A stretch of 64,000 nucleotides of DNA from Pseudomonadota bacterium (GTDB lineage Bacteria > Pseudomonadota > Gammaproteobacteria > Ga0077536): assembly GCA_016719885.1 (NCBI GenBank), contig JADJYF010000006.1, positions 290,817 through 354,816 of the forward strand. Reading direction: 5' to 3'. Below the pieces are notes generated by a model. That model worked only from the letters and a program-made list of their open reading frames with translations, searched no databases and was not told where the DNA came from. The translations under genes and the position numbers were made by a program. Shown here piece by piece: positions 35,644 to 49,265 of the stretch. Numbering within the stretch: position 1 is the stretch's first letter; the number at the start of each line of letters is the position of its first letter.

Positions 35644-36852
35644 ATGAACTTAGGATTGCTCGAACTCAAGCCCTATCCTTTCGAACAGCTCGCCGCGATC
35701 CGGGCCCGGGTTGCACCGCCCGCCGGGCTGCCCTTGATCAACCTCTCGATCGGTGAGCCCCAGCATCCGACGCCGCCGCGCGTGCATCAAGCCCTCATCG
35801 CCCATCTGGATGGCACCGCACGCTACCCGGCGACGCGCGGCATCGTGGAACTGCGCCAGGCGATCGTGGCGTGGGCCAATCGCCGCTTTCATCTCGCCGA
35901 CGGTCTGCTCGACGCCGAGCGCCACGTGCTGCCGGTCAATGGCACGCGCGAAGCCCTGTTCGCCATCGCCCAATGCGTGGTCGCGGCCGCGAGCGAACGC
36001 AACCTGGTGGTGATGCCGAATCCCTTCTACCAGATCTACGAAGGCGCGGCGCTGCTGGCGGGCGGCACGCCCTATTTCCTGCACTGCCCGGCCGATCTCG
36101 ATTTCCGACCCGACTGGGACGCGGTACCGGACAGCGTCTGGCAACGCACCGCGCTTGTCTACGTGTGCTCGCCCGGCAACCCGTCTGGCGCCATCCTCAC
36201 CAGCGACGACTACGCACGCCTGACCGCGTTGGCCGACAGGCACGGGTTCGTGATCGTCGCGGACGAGTGCTACAGCGAACTCTATTACGACGAGCGGCAG
36301 CCGCCGCTCGGCCTGCTCGAATGGTGCGCCGCCCATGGCCGCGCGGACTTCCGCCAGTGCCTGGTGATGCACAGCCTGTCCAAGCGTTCCAACGCACCGG
36401 GCCTGCGCTCGGGATTCGTGGCCGGCGACGCTGCCATCATTGAGCCGTTCTATCGCTATCGCACCTACCAGGGCGGCGCCATGCCGGTGCATGTCCAGCA
36501 CGCCAGCATCGCAGCCTGGAGCGATGAAGAGCACGTCGTCACCAATCGCGCCTTGTACCGCCGCAAATTCGACGCGGTGGTGCCGCTATTGGCCGAGGTC
36601 GCCAAGCTCACGCAGCCGGCGGCCGGCTTCTACCTGTGGCCGGAGCTCGCCACCGACGATCTCCTCGCCTGCGAACGACTGCTGGGCGAAGCTGGCGTGC
36701 TGGTGCTGCCGGGCAGCTTCCTGGCCCGCGACAGTCAACACGGCAATCCCGGCAAACACCGTCTGCGCATCGCGCTGGTGGCCGACCAGGACGAATGCGT
36801 CCAGGCCGCGCGGCGCATGCAACCCGTACTTCGCCAACTGCAAGGACTCTAA
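35644..36852 (+). CDS. dapC: N-succinyldiaminopimelate aminotransferase
   Basis: DapC transaminates N-succinyl-2-amino-6-ketopimelate in the succinylase lysine/DAP pathway. The 402-residue class I/II aminotransferase starts MNLGLLELKPYPFEQLAAIR. It shows LSIGEPQHPTP, LPVNGTREALF, VYVCSPGNPSGAIL, VADECYSELYYDE (PLP Asp/Tyr), the PLP lysine in HSLSKRSNAPGLRSG, and KHRLRIALV near the C-terminus. dapD follows four bases downstream, so the two form an operon divergent from leuB. The adjacency to dapD supports DapC over other aminotransferases. Confidence 0.93.
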   Translation: MNLGLLELKPYPFEQLAAIRARVAPPAGLPLINLSIGEPQHPTPPRVHQALIAHLDGTARYPATRGIVELRQAIVAWANRRFHLADGLLDAERHVLPVNGTREALFAIAQCVVAAASERNLVVMPNPFYQIYEGAALLAGGTPYFLHCPADLDFRPDWDAVPDSVWQRTALVYVCSPGNPSGAILTSDDYARLTALADRHGFVIVADECYSELYYDERQPPLGLLEWCAAHGRADFRQCLVMHSLSKRSNAPGLRSGFVAGDAAIIEPFYRYRTYQGGAMPVHVQHASIAAWSDEEHVVTNRALYRRKFDAVVPLLAEVAKLTQPAAGFYLWPELATDDLLACERLLGEAGVLVLPGSFLARDSQHGNPGKHRLRIALVADQDECVQAARRMQPVLRQLQGL

Positions 36853-36856
36853 AGCC

Positions 36857-37675
36857 ATGAGTGATCTGGCCACCATCATCAATGACGCCTTCGAGCGTCG
36901 CGCCGATATCGATGCCAAGAACGCCAGCGCCGAGCTGCGCGACGCCATCGCCAGCACCCTGGCGGCGCTCGACGCCGGCACGCTGCGCGTGGCCGAACCC
37001 ACCGACAGCGGCTGGAAGGTCAATGAATGGGCCAAGAAAGCCGTGCTGCTGTCGTTCAAGCTGGCCGGCAACGAAGTCATGCCGAGCGGCGCGACCAATT
37101 ACTTCGACAAGGTGCCGCTGAAATTCGCCGGCATGGAACAGGCTGAATTCGAGAAGATCGGCGCGCGCGTGGTGCCGCCGGCGGTGGCGCGGCGCGGCTG
37201 CTTCATCGCGCCGGGCGTGATCCTCATGCCGAGCTACGTCAACATCGGCGCCTACGTCGACAGCGGCACCATGGTCGACACCTGGGCGACCGTCGGCTCC
37301 TGCGCGCAGATCGGCAAGAACGTGCACCTGTCAGGGGGCGTCGGTATCGGCGGCGTGCTGGAACCGGTGCAGGCCTCACCGACCATCATCGAGGACAACT
37401 GCTTCATCGGCGCGCGTTCGGAGATCGTGGAAGGTGTGATCGTGGGCGCGGGCTCGGTGATCTCGATGGGCGTCTACATCGGCCAAAGCACCAAGATCTA
37501 CGATCGCGAAACGCGCACCGTCAGCTACGGTTACGTACCGCCGGGATCGGTGGTGGTGTCAGGCAACCTGCCGGCGGAAGACGGCAGTCATAGCCTCTAC
37601 TGCGCGGTGATCGTAAAGAAGGTGGATGCCAAGACCCGCGCCAAGACCGGCATCAACGAACTGCTGCGGGTCTGA
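36857..37675 (+). CDS. dapD: 2,3,4,5-tetrahydropyridine-2,6-dicarboxylate N-succinyltransferase
   Basis: DapD transfers a succinyl group to tetrahydrodipicolinate, the step before DapC. The 272-residue protein starts MSDLATIINDAFERRADIDA and has the left-handed beta-helix hexapeptide repeats typical of trimeric acyltransferases (VILMPSYVNIGAYVDSGTMV, GSCAQIGKNVHLSGGVGIGG, IIEDNCFIGARSEIVEGVIV). The start is four bases after dapC. Its 3' end faces glmM across a 31-base gap occupied by an inverted repeat. Confidence 0.97.
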   Translation: MSDLATIINDAFERRADIDAKNASAELRDAIASTLAALDAGTLRVAEPTDSGWKVNEWAKKAVLLSFKLAGNEVMPSGATNYFDKVPLKFAGMEQAEFEKIGARVVPPAVARRGCFIAPGVILMPSYVNIGAYVDSGTMVDTWATVGSCAQIGKNVHLSGGVGIGGVLEPVQASPTIIEDNCFIGARSEIVEGVIVGAGSVISMGVYIGQSTKIYDRETRTVSYGYVPPGSVVVSGNLPAEDGSHSLYCAVIVKKVDAKTRAKTGINELLRV

Positions 37676-37688
37676 GCCCGCAGCGCTT

Positions 37689-37722
37689 CGAAGTCGCGGT
37701 CTGAACTCAGGCCGCGACTTCG
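37689..37722. terminator. Inverted repeat between convergent dapD and glmM
   Basis: An 11-bp perfect inverted repeat, cgaagtcgcgg (37689-37699) and ccgcgacttcg (37712-37722), with a 12-base loop. It begins 14 bases after the dapD stop, and its right arm is the last glmM codons. There is no U-tract on either strand. It is plausibly a shared 3'-end hairpin for both convergent transcripts (inference). Confidence 0.45.
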
Positions 37723-39083
37723 GCAATCGCGACGCGCGCCGCGCTTTCCACTTTCTGCGCGATGTCGTTGGCCATCTCCTCGACCAGCGCTGAATCCCTG
37801 CCCTCGACCATCACGCGGATCACCGGCTCGGTGCCCGACGGACGCAGCAGCACGCGGCCACTGTTGGCAAGACGCGCTTCGGCCTGGGCCACGGCACGCT
37901 GCACGTCGGGCAGCGACATCACGTCGACCTTCTTTTCCATGCGCACGTTGACCAGCGTCTGCGGGCACTTCTGCATGCCGCTCTTCAGATCGTGCAGCGA
38001 CTGCTCACCACCGATCATCGCTTCCAGCACCTGCAGCGCGGAGATGATGCCGTCGCCGGTGGTGGTGAGATCGAGACAGATGATGTGGCCCGAGGACTCA
38101 CCGCCCAGGGTCCAACCGCCGTCACGCAGTTTTTCGAGGATGTAACGGTCACCGACCTTGGCACGTTCGAAGCCGAGACCGATGGTGCGAATCGCCTGCT
38201 CGAGTCCCAGGTTGCTCATCTGCGTACCGACCACGCTGCCGCGCAGCTGGCCGGCCTGCTGACGCCGGCGCGCGATGATGAACACCAACTCGTCGCCATC
38301 GACGAGTTCGCCCTTGTGATCGACCATGATCAGGCGGTCGCCGTCACCATCCAGCGCCACGCCGACATCGGCGCCGTGCTTCAGCACCGCCGCCTGCAGG
38401 GCGCTCGGATCGGTGGCGCCGCATTCGTGATTGATGTTGAAACCATCGGGCGTATTGCCGAGCGTGATGACCTGCGCGCCCAGTTCCGAGAACACCGCCG
38501 GCGCGATGTGATAGGTCGCGCCGTGGGCGCAATCGACCACCATCTTCAGGCCCGCGAGGCTGATGCTGGAGCGCACCGTACCCTTGCAGAATTCGATGTA
38601 ACGTCCGGCCGCGTCTTCCACGCGCCGCGCCTTGCCGAGTTCGCGCGAGGCGACGGTCTCGAGCGGCCGATCGAGCTCCGCTTCGATCTCGAGTTCGATC
38701 TCATCGGGCAGCTTGGTGCCCGCATGGGAGAAGAACTTGATGCCGTTGTCGTCGAAAGGATTGTGCGAGGCGCTGATGACGATGCCGGCCTGCGCATGAA
38801 AAGTGCGGGTGAGGTAGGCGATGCCGGGCGTCGGCATCGGCCCGAGCAGGTGAATGTCGATGCCAGCCGCCGACAGCCCGGCTTCCAAGGCGGATTCGAA
38901 CATGTAGCCCGACACGCGGGTGTCCTTGCCGATCAGCACCTTCTGGCGACCCGGCGCATGGGCGCTCAATACGCGGCCTGCGGCCCAGCCCAGCTTCATG
39001 ACGAAATCGGGCGTGATCGGATGTTCGCCGACCGTGCCACGAATCCCGTCGGTACCAAAATACTTGCGCTTGCGCTCGCTCAT
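37707..39083 (-). CDS. glmM: Phosphoglucosamine mutase
   Basis: GlmM converts glucosamine 6-phosphate to glucosamine 1-phosphate for UDP-GlcNAc, peptidoglycan and LPS synthesis. The 458-residue protein starts MSERKRKYFGTDGIRGTVGE. It has the phosphoserine loop GIVISASHNPFDDNGIKFFS, the metal loop VGVALDGDGDRLIMVD, GGEQSGH-like GGESSGHIICLD, and the phosphate-binding LLRPSGTEPVIRVMVEGRD. The ATG at 39083 has GAGGT 8 nt upstream; a GTG at 39092 overlaps that site and is less likely. It follows ftsH without the usual folP between them. Confidence 0.97.
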   Translation of the reverse strand: MSERKRKYFGTDGIRGTVGEHPITPDFVMKLGWAAGRVLSAHAPGRQKVLIGKDTRVSGYMFESALEAGLSAAGIDIHLLGPMPTPGIAYLTRTFHAQAGIVISASHNPFDDNGIKFFSHAGTKLPDEIELEIEAELDRPLETVASRELGKARRVEDAAGRYIEFCKGTVRSSISLAGLKMVVDCAHGATYHIAPAVFSELGAQVITLGNTPDGFNINHECGATDPSALQAAVLKHGADVGVALDGDGDRLIMVDHKGELVDGDELVFIIARRRQQAGQLRGSVVGTQMSNLGLEQAIRTIGLGFERAKVGDRYILEKLRDGGWTLGGESSGHIICLDLTTTGDGIISALQVLEAMIGGEQSLHDLKSGMQKCPQTLVNVRMEKKVDVMSLPDVQRAVAQAEARLANSGRVLLRPSGTEPVIRVMVEGRDSALVEEMANDIAQKVESAARVAIAEVAA

Positions 39084-39241
39084 GAAATGCACCTCGCCCA
39101 GCCGCAGGCCAGAAATCGTTTGAAGCGTTTTTTGAAAAGTAGCAGTAGCGCGGGAGTGGCGGCCGTGATTCCCATCACAGCCGCACTACCGGTTCGAGGT
39201 CTTATAGCGGCAACAAGTTAACAAGCGTTAACTCGAGGCAC

Positions 39242-41167
<1,926 letters not shown>

Positions 41168-41248
41168 ATGAGCCTTGATTACTTCCGGTAAGCCCGTGCC
41201 GTTCCACAGCGCGTGCCTGCGGAGAATGCAGCCCTAGGGGCAGAAAAA

Positions 41249-41866
41249 CTATATACCATATTGTTTTGCCACGACATAAAACTCCCGAGACTCGGCCCGC
41301 GAAGCTTCGGGCTTGCGTCGCGAAACGTGACCGAAGCACCCCTTGATACGCTTCACGAGCAGTTCTGTATCGGCAAACTGAAAGAGTTTTATGAGCAGAC
41401 TGCCGCCGGGTCGCAAGAGTTCATCGGCGAGGTCGAGGGTAATCTCCGCCAGTTCCACCATGCCGGCCTCGTCACGGTCCTTGAGCCCGGTGATATTGGG
41501 GGCCATGTCGGACATTACAAGGTCGAGCTTGCCGCCGACCGCGGCGATCACTTGCGACCGCACGGCCGGGTCACGGCAATCGCCGTGGATGAAGGTCGCG
41601 CCCGGCACCGGTTCCATGTCGAGGATGTCGAGCGCCACCACCTTGCCGCGCGGGCCGGCGAGTTCGACCGCGACCTGGGTCCAGCCGCCGGGGGCCGCCC
41701 CCAGGTCCAGCACCGACGCGGCGCCCCGGATCAGTTGATCCTTCCTGGCCAGTTCCTGGAGTTTGTAGGCGGCGCGCGACCGGTAGCCGTGCTGGTCGCG
41801 CTGTTTGACGAACGGATCCTTGTCCTGGCGTTGCAGCCAGCGGCTGCTGGAACCGCGGCGCGCCAC
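41249..41866 (-). CDS. rlmE: 23S rRNA (uridine(2552)-2'-O)-methyltransferase
   Basis: RlmE (FtsJ) methylates U2552 of 23S rRNA during 50S maturation. The 205-residue protein has DPFVKQRDQHGYRSRAAYKL (first catalytic Lys), the SAM loop VLDLGAAPGGWTQVAVEL, the catalytic Asp in LVMSDMAPNITG, and the catalytic Lys in GGSLLIKLFQ. The start is a GTG at 41866 with only a weak ribosome site. A MITE-like element ends 13 bases upstream, so the transcript from greA must read through it or it must carry a promoter. Confidence 0.94.
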   Translation of the reverse strand: MARRGSSSRWLQRQDKDPFVKQRDQHGYRSRAAYKLQELARKDQLIRGAASVLDLGAAPGGWTQVAVELAGPRGKVVALDILDMEPVPGATFIHGDCRDPAVRSQVIAAVGGKLDLVMSDMAPNITGLKDRDEAGMVELAEITLDLADELLRPGGSLLIKLFQFADTELLVKRIKGCFGHVSRRKPEASRAESREFYVVAKQYGI

Positions 41867-41879
41867 TTCAGCGGCCTAG

Positions 41880-42032
41880 CAGGCTGGTGAAAAACGTAGC
41901 GAGCGAAGGCAGTTTGCGTTCCGCCGGCGCGCAGGAACCGCAGCGTATATGGAAATACGTGAGGATTGTGCTGAAGTGTCCGAGCACCGACGGGACGCAA
42001 AATGTCGAGCGCAGTAGTTTTTCACCAGCCTG
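41880..42032. mobile_element. 153-bp MITE-like element between greA and rlmE
   Basis: The segment is bounded by perfect 16-bp terminal inverted repeats: caggctggtgaaaaac at 41880-41895 and its reverse complement at 42017-42032. The outer bases are tag on one side and tga (the greA stop) on the other. The interior has no coding potential and contains an AT-rich tract (tatatggaaatacgtgagg). Size and ends fit a non-autonomous miniature element mobilised by an IS transposase encoded elsewhere; I cannot name the IS family with certainty. No clear target-site duplication is visible. Confidence 0.8.
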
Positions 42033-42505
42033 TCAGATGTACTGAACGCTGAGCACTTCATACTCGATGTCGCCGCTCGGCGCCTTGACCACCACGGTGT
42101 CGCCCTCGCTCTTGCCAATCATGGCGCGCGCGATCGGCGAGTTGACCGAAATCATGCGCGCCTTGACGTCGGCCTCGTCCTCACCGACGATTTTCCACGT
42201 CACTTCTTCGTTGGTCTCGACGTTCAGCAGTTCGACGGTGGCGCCGAACACCACCTTGCCTTGGGCGTTGAGCTTGGTGACGTCGATGATCTCGGCGTTG
42301 GACAGCTTGCCTTCGATGTCGTTGATGCGCCCCTCGTTGAAGCTCTGCTGCTCGCGGGCGGCATGGTACTCGGCGTTTTCCTTGAGGTCGCCATGGGCGC
42401 GCGCCTCGGCGATGGCCTGGGTGATGCGCGGGCGGTCCTCGGTCTTGCGGCGCTGCAATTCCTCGCGCAGGCGCTGCGCGCCTTGAGCGGTCATCGGCGT
42501 CTTGT

Positions 42506-42509
<4 letters not shown>
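42033..42509 (-). CDS. greA: Transcription elongation factor GreA
   Basis: GreA rescues backtracked RNA polymerase by stimulating transcript cleavage. The 158-residue protein (usual length) starts MNKTPMTAQGAQRLREELQR. It has the acidic coiled-coil tip in AHGDLKENAEYHAAREQQSF and the C-terminal FKBP-like domain ending SGDIEYEVLSVQYI. The ATG at 42509 overlaps the carB stop as ATGA; a GTG nine bases upstream is less likely. The stop codon lies directly at the edge of the MITE-like element. Confidence 0.97.
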
Positions 42510-45727
<3,218 letters not shown>

Positions 45728-45730
45728 GGT

Positions 45731-46870
45731 TCAGCGTCCCGCGCGCGCACGCGCAATCTGCGAGATGAAACGATCGAACAGCGGCTGCACGTCGCGCGGT
45801 CCGGGGCTGGCCTCGGGGTGGCCCTGGAAGCTGAAGGCCGGCAGCTCGCGATGGGCGATGCCCTGCAGCGAGCCGTCGAACAGCGAGCGATGGGTGGCGC
45901 GCAGGCTGGCCGGCAGGCTGGCCTCGTCGACCGCGAAGCCGTGGTTCTGGCTGGTGATCAACACCCGTCCGTCGTCCAGATCCTTGACCGGATGGTTGGC
46001 GCCGTGATGGCCGAACTTCATCTTCACCGTGCGCGCGCCGCAGGCCAGCGCCAGCAGCTGGTGACCGAGGCAGATGCCGAACACCGGGATGCCGGTGGTC
46101 AGCAGTTCGCGGATGGCGTCGATGGCGTAGGTGCAGGGCTCGGGGTCGCCCGGGCCGTTGGACAGGAACACACCGTCGGGTTTGCGCGCCAGCACCTCGC
46201 CGGCCGGCGTGGTGGCGGGCACCACTTCGACTTCGCAGCCGCGGTCGGCCAACAGGCGCAGGATGTTGTGCTTGACGCCGAAATCGTAGGCCACCACCCG
46301 GTAGGGCGTGGCGCCCGGCGCGCGATGCGCATTGGTTTCCAGCACCCAGCTGCCTTCGCGCCAGGTGTAGGCTTCATCGGTGGTCACGACCTTGGCGAGA
46401 TCGGCGCCGGCGAGGCCCGGAAAGCCACGCGCGGCGGCGATGGCGGCGGCGTCGGTCGCCTCCGGGCCGGCGGCGATGCAGCCGTTCTGGGCGCCCTTCT
46501 CGCGCAGCACGCGGGTCAGCTTGCGGGTGTCGATGTCGGCGATCGCGACCACGCCCTGGGCGCGCAGGAAATCGCTCAAGGACGCGCTGGAACGCCAGTT
46601 GCTGACCGCCGCCGAGGAGTCGCGCACCACCAGGCCGCTGGTGAAGGCGCGGCGCGATTCGAGATCCTGGAGGTTGACGCCGGTGTTACCGATGTGGGGA
46701 TAGGTCAGGGTGACTATCTGCTGGGCGTAGGAGGGATCGGTGAGGATTTCCTGGTAGCCCGTGATGGCGGTGTTGAATACCACCTCGCCGATGCCGAAAC
46801 CGGCAACGCCGATGGAACGGCCGTGAAAAACAGTGCCGTCGGAAAGCGCTAATACAGCTGAATCGCTCAC
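45731..46870 (-). CDS. carA: Carbamoyl-phosphate synthase small subunit
   Basis: CarA hydrolyses glutamine and channels ammonia to CarB. The 379-residue protein begins at a GTG (46870) as VSDSAVLALSDGTVFHGRS, matching the family start. It shows VVFNTAITGYQEILTDPSY, TLTYPHIGNTGVN, FLSNGPGDPEPCTYAID, the nucleophile in FGICLGHQLLALA and the catalytic pair in GHPEASPGP. In-frame codons upstream are unlike the family. The ribosome site for the GTG is weak. It diverges from the Rieske gene; the 115-base spacer should hold both promoters. Confidence 0.96.
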   Translation of the reverse strand: MSDSAVLALSDGTVFHGRSIGVAGFGIGEVVFNTAITGYQEILTDPSYAQQIVTLTYPHIGNTGVNLQDLESRRAFTSGLVVRDSSAAVSNWRSSASLSDFLRAQGVVAIADIDTRKLTRVLREKGAQNGCIAAGPEATDAAAIAAARGFPGLAGADLAKVVTTDEAYTWREGSWVLETNAHRAPGATPYRVVAYDFGVKHNILRLLADRGCEVEVVPATTPAGEVLARKPDGVFLSNGPGDPEPCTYAIDAIRELLTTGIPVFGICLGHQLLALACGARTVKMKFGHHGANHPVKDLDDGRVLITSQNHGFAVDEASLPASLRATHRSLFDGSLQGIAHRELPAFSFQGHPEASPGPRDVQPLFDRFISQIARARAGR

Positions 46871-46985
46871 AATCTTACCCACATATGCAAAGCGGGAGGC
46901 AGCCACATGACTGCTCCCGCTCGATGCCCGGCATTGTACTTGACCGGCCAGATCCAAGGAAGGACCATCGACCGTTGCCTCGCCC

Positions 46986-47423
46986 ATGAGCCGCGCCATG
47001 GACATCGTTTTACTGAGCCCCGCCACCGCCCACGACGCGCTTGTCGAAGGCGAAACCCGCGTCTGCACGGTCACGACCGACGTCGGAGCGCGGTCGCTGC
47101 TGCTGGTGCGCTGGACCGGCGAGACCCGCGCCTACCTCAACAGCTGTCCGCACCAGGGCGTGCGCCTCGACTGGCAACCGGGCGTGTTCCTCGATGTCGA
47201 GGGCCGGCATCTCATGTGTTCGATGCACGGCGCGCTGTTCGCGCCGCGCGACGGCCACTGCGTGAGCGGGCCCTGCCAGGGCGCCGCCCTGCTGGCGGTG
47301 CCGCTGTTCGAGCAAGACGGGCTGCTGGGCGTGGCGGCCGACGTCGCGCTGCCGGCCAGCGCACGCGGCTTCAGTTCTGCTGGGGGTCGGGACTCGGTGC
47401 CATCGCCGCGCGATAGCGCTTGA
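46986..47423 (+). CDS. Rieske [2Fe-2S] protein
   Basis: A small 145-residue protein with a complete Rieske cluster motif: SCPHQGVRLDW (Cys-x-His) and CSMHGALFAPRDGHC (Cys-x2-His). It resembles stand-alone Rieske ferredoxins, electron carriers for oxygenases or proteins of unknown role; no catalytic oxygenase domain is present. Start ATG at 46986 or 46998; neither has a strong ribosome site. Its 3' end overlaps the convergent Gfo/Idh gene by 53 nt, so the last 18 or so residues (Ser/Gly/Arg-rich) are not family-like. Partner unknown. Confidence 0.85.
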   Translation: MSRAMDIVLLSPATAHDALVEGETRVCTVTTDVGARSLLLVRWTGETRAYLNSCPHQGVRLDWQPGVFLDVEGRHLMCSMHGALFAPRDGHCVSGPCQGAALLAVPLFEQDGLLGVAADVALPASARGFSSAGGRDSVPSPRDSA

Positions 47424-48348
47424 TGCGGTGGCTGATCTCGATGGCGACTTCCAGCGCGCGCTTGCCGTCCTCGCCCGTCACTTCCGGCAGGCCACCGTGG
47501 CGCACCGCGTCGACGAAGGAACCGATCTCCGCCTTCAGCACGTCGGTGCTGCCGACCGTCGCGGTCTCGAACGTCACTTCGCGTTGTTCCTGCGCTTCGC
47601 GGCCGTCGGTGACGGTGCCGATGCGCAATTCGTGGTTGGCGTAGTCGATGGAGAGGTAGCCGCCGCGCTGGTAGACCTTCATGACCCGCGCCGGCTCCTG
47701 CGAGACGCGGCTGGCGGCGAGTTCGGCGATGCAGCCACTGGCGAATTCGAGGCGCGCGTGGGCGATGTCGATATCGTCGGTCACCACCGCCGTGCCCGAG
47801 GAATGGATGGCGCGCAGCGGGCTGCCGACGATGCTGAGCACGATGTCGATGTCGTGGATCATGAGATCGAGCACCACGTCGACCTCGGTGCCGCGCTTCT
47901 TGTAGGCGGCGAAGCGCTGGGCCTCGATGAGACGCGGCGTGTCGACGCGCTCGCGCAGCGCGCGCACCACCGGGTTGAAGCGTTCGAGGTGGCCAACCTG
48001 CAGCACCAGCTGACGGCTGGCGGCGATCTGGATGAGGGTTTCGGCTTCGGCGACGGTCGCGGTCAGCGGCTTTTCGACCAGCGCATGCACGCCGGCCGCG
48101 AGGCAGTCATGGGCAATCGGGAAGTGGCGCGCCGGCGGCACCACGATGGAGACGAGGTCGACTTCGCCGAGGATGTCGCGGTAGTCGGTGACGGAGCGCG
48201 TGCCGTACTTGGCGGCGACTTCAGCGCCGCGCGCGGCGTCGGTATCGGCCACGGCCACCAGTTCCACGCCATCGAGCTGCGTGTACTTCTGTGCGTGGAA
48301 ATTGCCGAGGTATCCGACCCCGATGACAGCGGCCCGCAATGCTCGCAT
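47371..48348 (-). CDS. Gfo/Idh/MocA family NAD(P)-dependent oxidoreductase
   Basis: A 325-residue oxidoreductase with an N-terminal Rossmann fold (MRALRAAVIGVGYLGNFHAQ) and ALVEKPLTATVAEAE, the conserved EKP motif. QVGHLERFNPVVRAL and LDLMIHDIDIVLSIVG resemble the UDP-GlcNAc 3-dehydrogenase GnnA and related lipid A or sugar enzymes. No gnnB-type aminotransferase is nearby, so that role is only a suggestion. The ATG at 48348 is the family start. It is inserted between dapB and carA, which are adjacent in many relatives. Confidence 0.85.
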   Translation of the reverse strand: MRALRAAVIGVGYLGNFHAQKYTQLDGVELVAVADTDAARGAEVAAKYGTRSVTDYRDILGEVDLVSIVVPPARHFPIAHDCLAAGVHALVEKPLTATVAEAETLIQIAASRQLVLQVGHLERFNPVVRALRERVDTPRLIEAQRFAAYKKRGTEVDVVLDLMIHDIDIVLSIVGSPLRAIHSSGTAVVTDDIDIAHARLEFASGCIAELAASRVSQEPARVMKVYQRGGYLSIDYANHELRIGTVTDGREAQEQREVTFETATVGSTDVLKAEIGSFVDAVRHGGLPEVTGEDGKRALEVAIEISHRIKRYRAAMAPSPDPQQN

Positions 48349-48415
48349 ATGCTCACCCGCGACGCCGGTGGCGCCCAACGGCCCCGGCTTTGGCGCGAGT
48401 ATACCCGAGCGCGGC

Positions 48416-49231
48416 TCAGTCTTTCAGGCCCAGCACGTCCTGCATGTCGTAGAGCCCGGGCCCCTGCGCCGCCAGCCAGCCGGCCGCGCGCAGCGCGCCG
48501 GCGGCGAAGGTCGAGCGGTCGGAAGCCTTGTGGGTGATCTCGATGCGCTCGCCGTCACCGGCGAACAGCACGGTGTGATCGCCGACGATGTCGCCGCCGC
48601 GGATGGTCTCGAAACCGATGGTCTTGCGATCGCGGGCGCCGGTGCGTCCTTCGCGGCCATAGACCGCGCAGGTCTTGAGGTCTCGGCCGAGCGCGGCCGC
48701 CAGCACTTCGCCCATGCGTACCGCGGTGCCCGACGGCGCATCGATCTTGTGGCGGTGATGGGCTTCGATGATCTCGACGTCGAAATCATCGCCCAGCACG
48801 CGCGCCGTGAGATCGAGCAGCTTGAAGCACAAGTTCACGCCGACGCTCATGTTGGGCGCGAACATGATGGGCACGTCGGCCGCCGCTTGCCTGATCTTCG
48901 CCACCGCGTCGCCGAAGCCGGTGGTGCCGATGACGATGCGCGTGCCGCTCTTGCGACACAGTTCGAGATGGGCGAGCGTCGATTCGGGCACCGTGAAATC
49001 GATCAGCACATCGGACGCCGCCAGCGCCGCGACGGGGTCGGCCGTGATCGCGACGCCACTTGCCTTGACACCGGCCAGCAGGCCGGCATCGGCGCCGAGA
49101 TGGGGTGACGAGGGATGCTCGAGGGCGGCGCTCAACACCAGGCCCGGGTGCTCGGCCAGCAGCGTGACCAGCATGCGGCCCATGCGACCACCGGCGCCGG
49201 CAATGGCGACGCGCGTTCTGTTATCCGGCAT
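48416..49231 (-). CDS. dapB: 4-hydroxy-tetrahydrodipicolinate reductase
   Basis: DapB reduces the DapA product to tetrahydrodipicolinate in lysine/DAP synthesis. The 271-residue protein has VAIAGAGGRMGRMLVTLL (cofactor loop), VLIDFTVPESTLAHLELC, IVIGTTGF, FAPNMSVGVNLCFKLL, the substrate loop EIIEAHHRHKIDAPSGTAVR, and a C-terminal AAGWLAAQGPGLYDMQDVLG. It follows dnaJ by 34 bases, as in Pseudomonas-type dnaKJ-dapB-carAB order. With dapC, dapD and asd it makes four DAP-pathway genes in this window. Confidence 0.97.
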   Translation of the reverse strand: MPDNRTRVAIAGAGGRMGRMLVTLLAEHPGLVLSAALEHPSSPHLGADAGLLAGVKASGVAITADPVAALAASDVLIDFTVPESTLAHLELCRKSGTRIVIGTTGFGDAVAKIRQAAADVPIMFAPNMSVGVNLCFKLLDLTARVLGDDFDVEIIEAHHRHKIDAPSGTAVRMGEVLAAALGRDLKTCAVYGREGRTGARDRKTIGFETIRGGDIVGDHTVLFAGDGERIEITHKASDRSTFAAGALRAAGWLAAQGPGLYDMQDVLGLKD

Positions 49232-49265
49232 GTCGCCTTCTCCTTGTGATTGATCGGGCCGGTTT

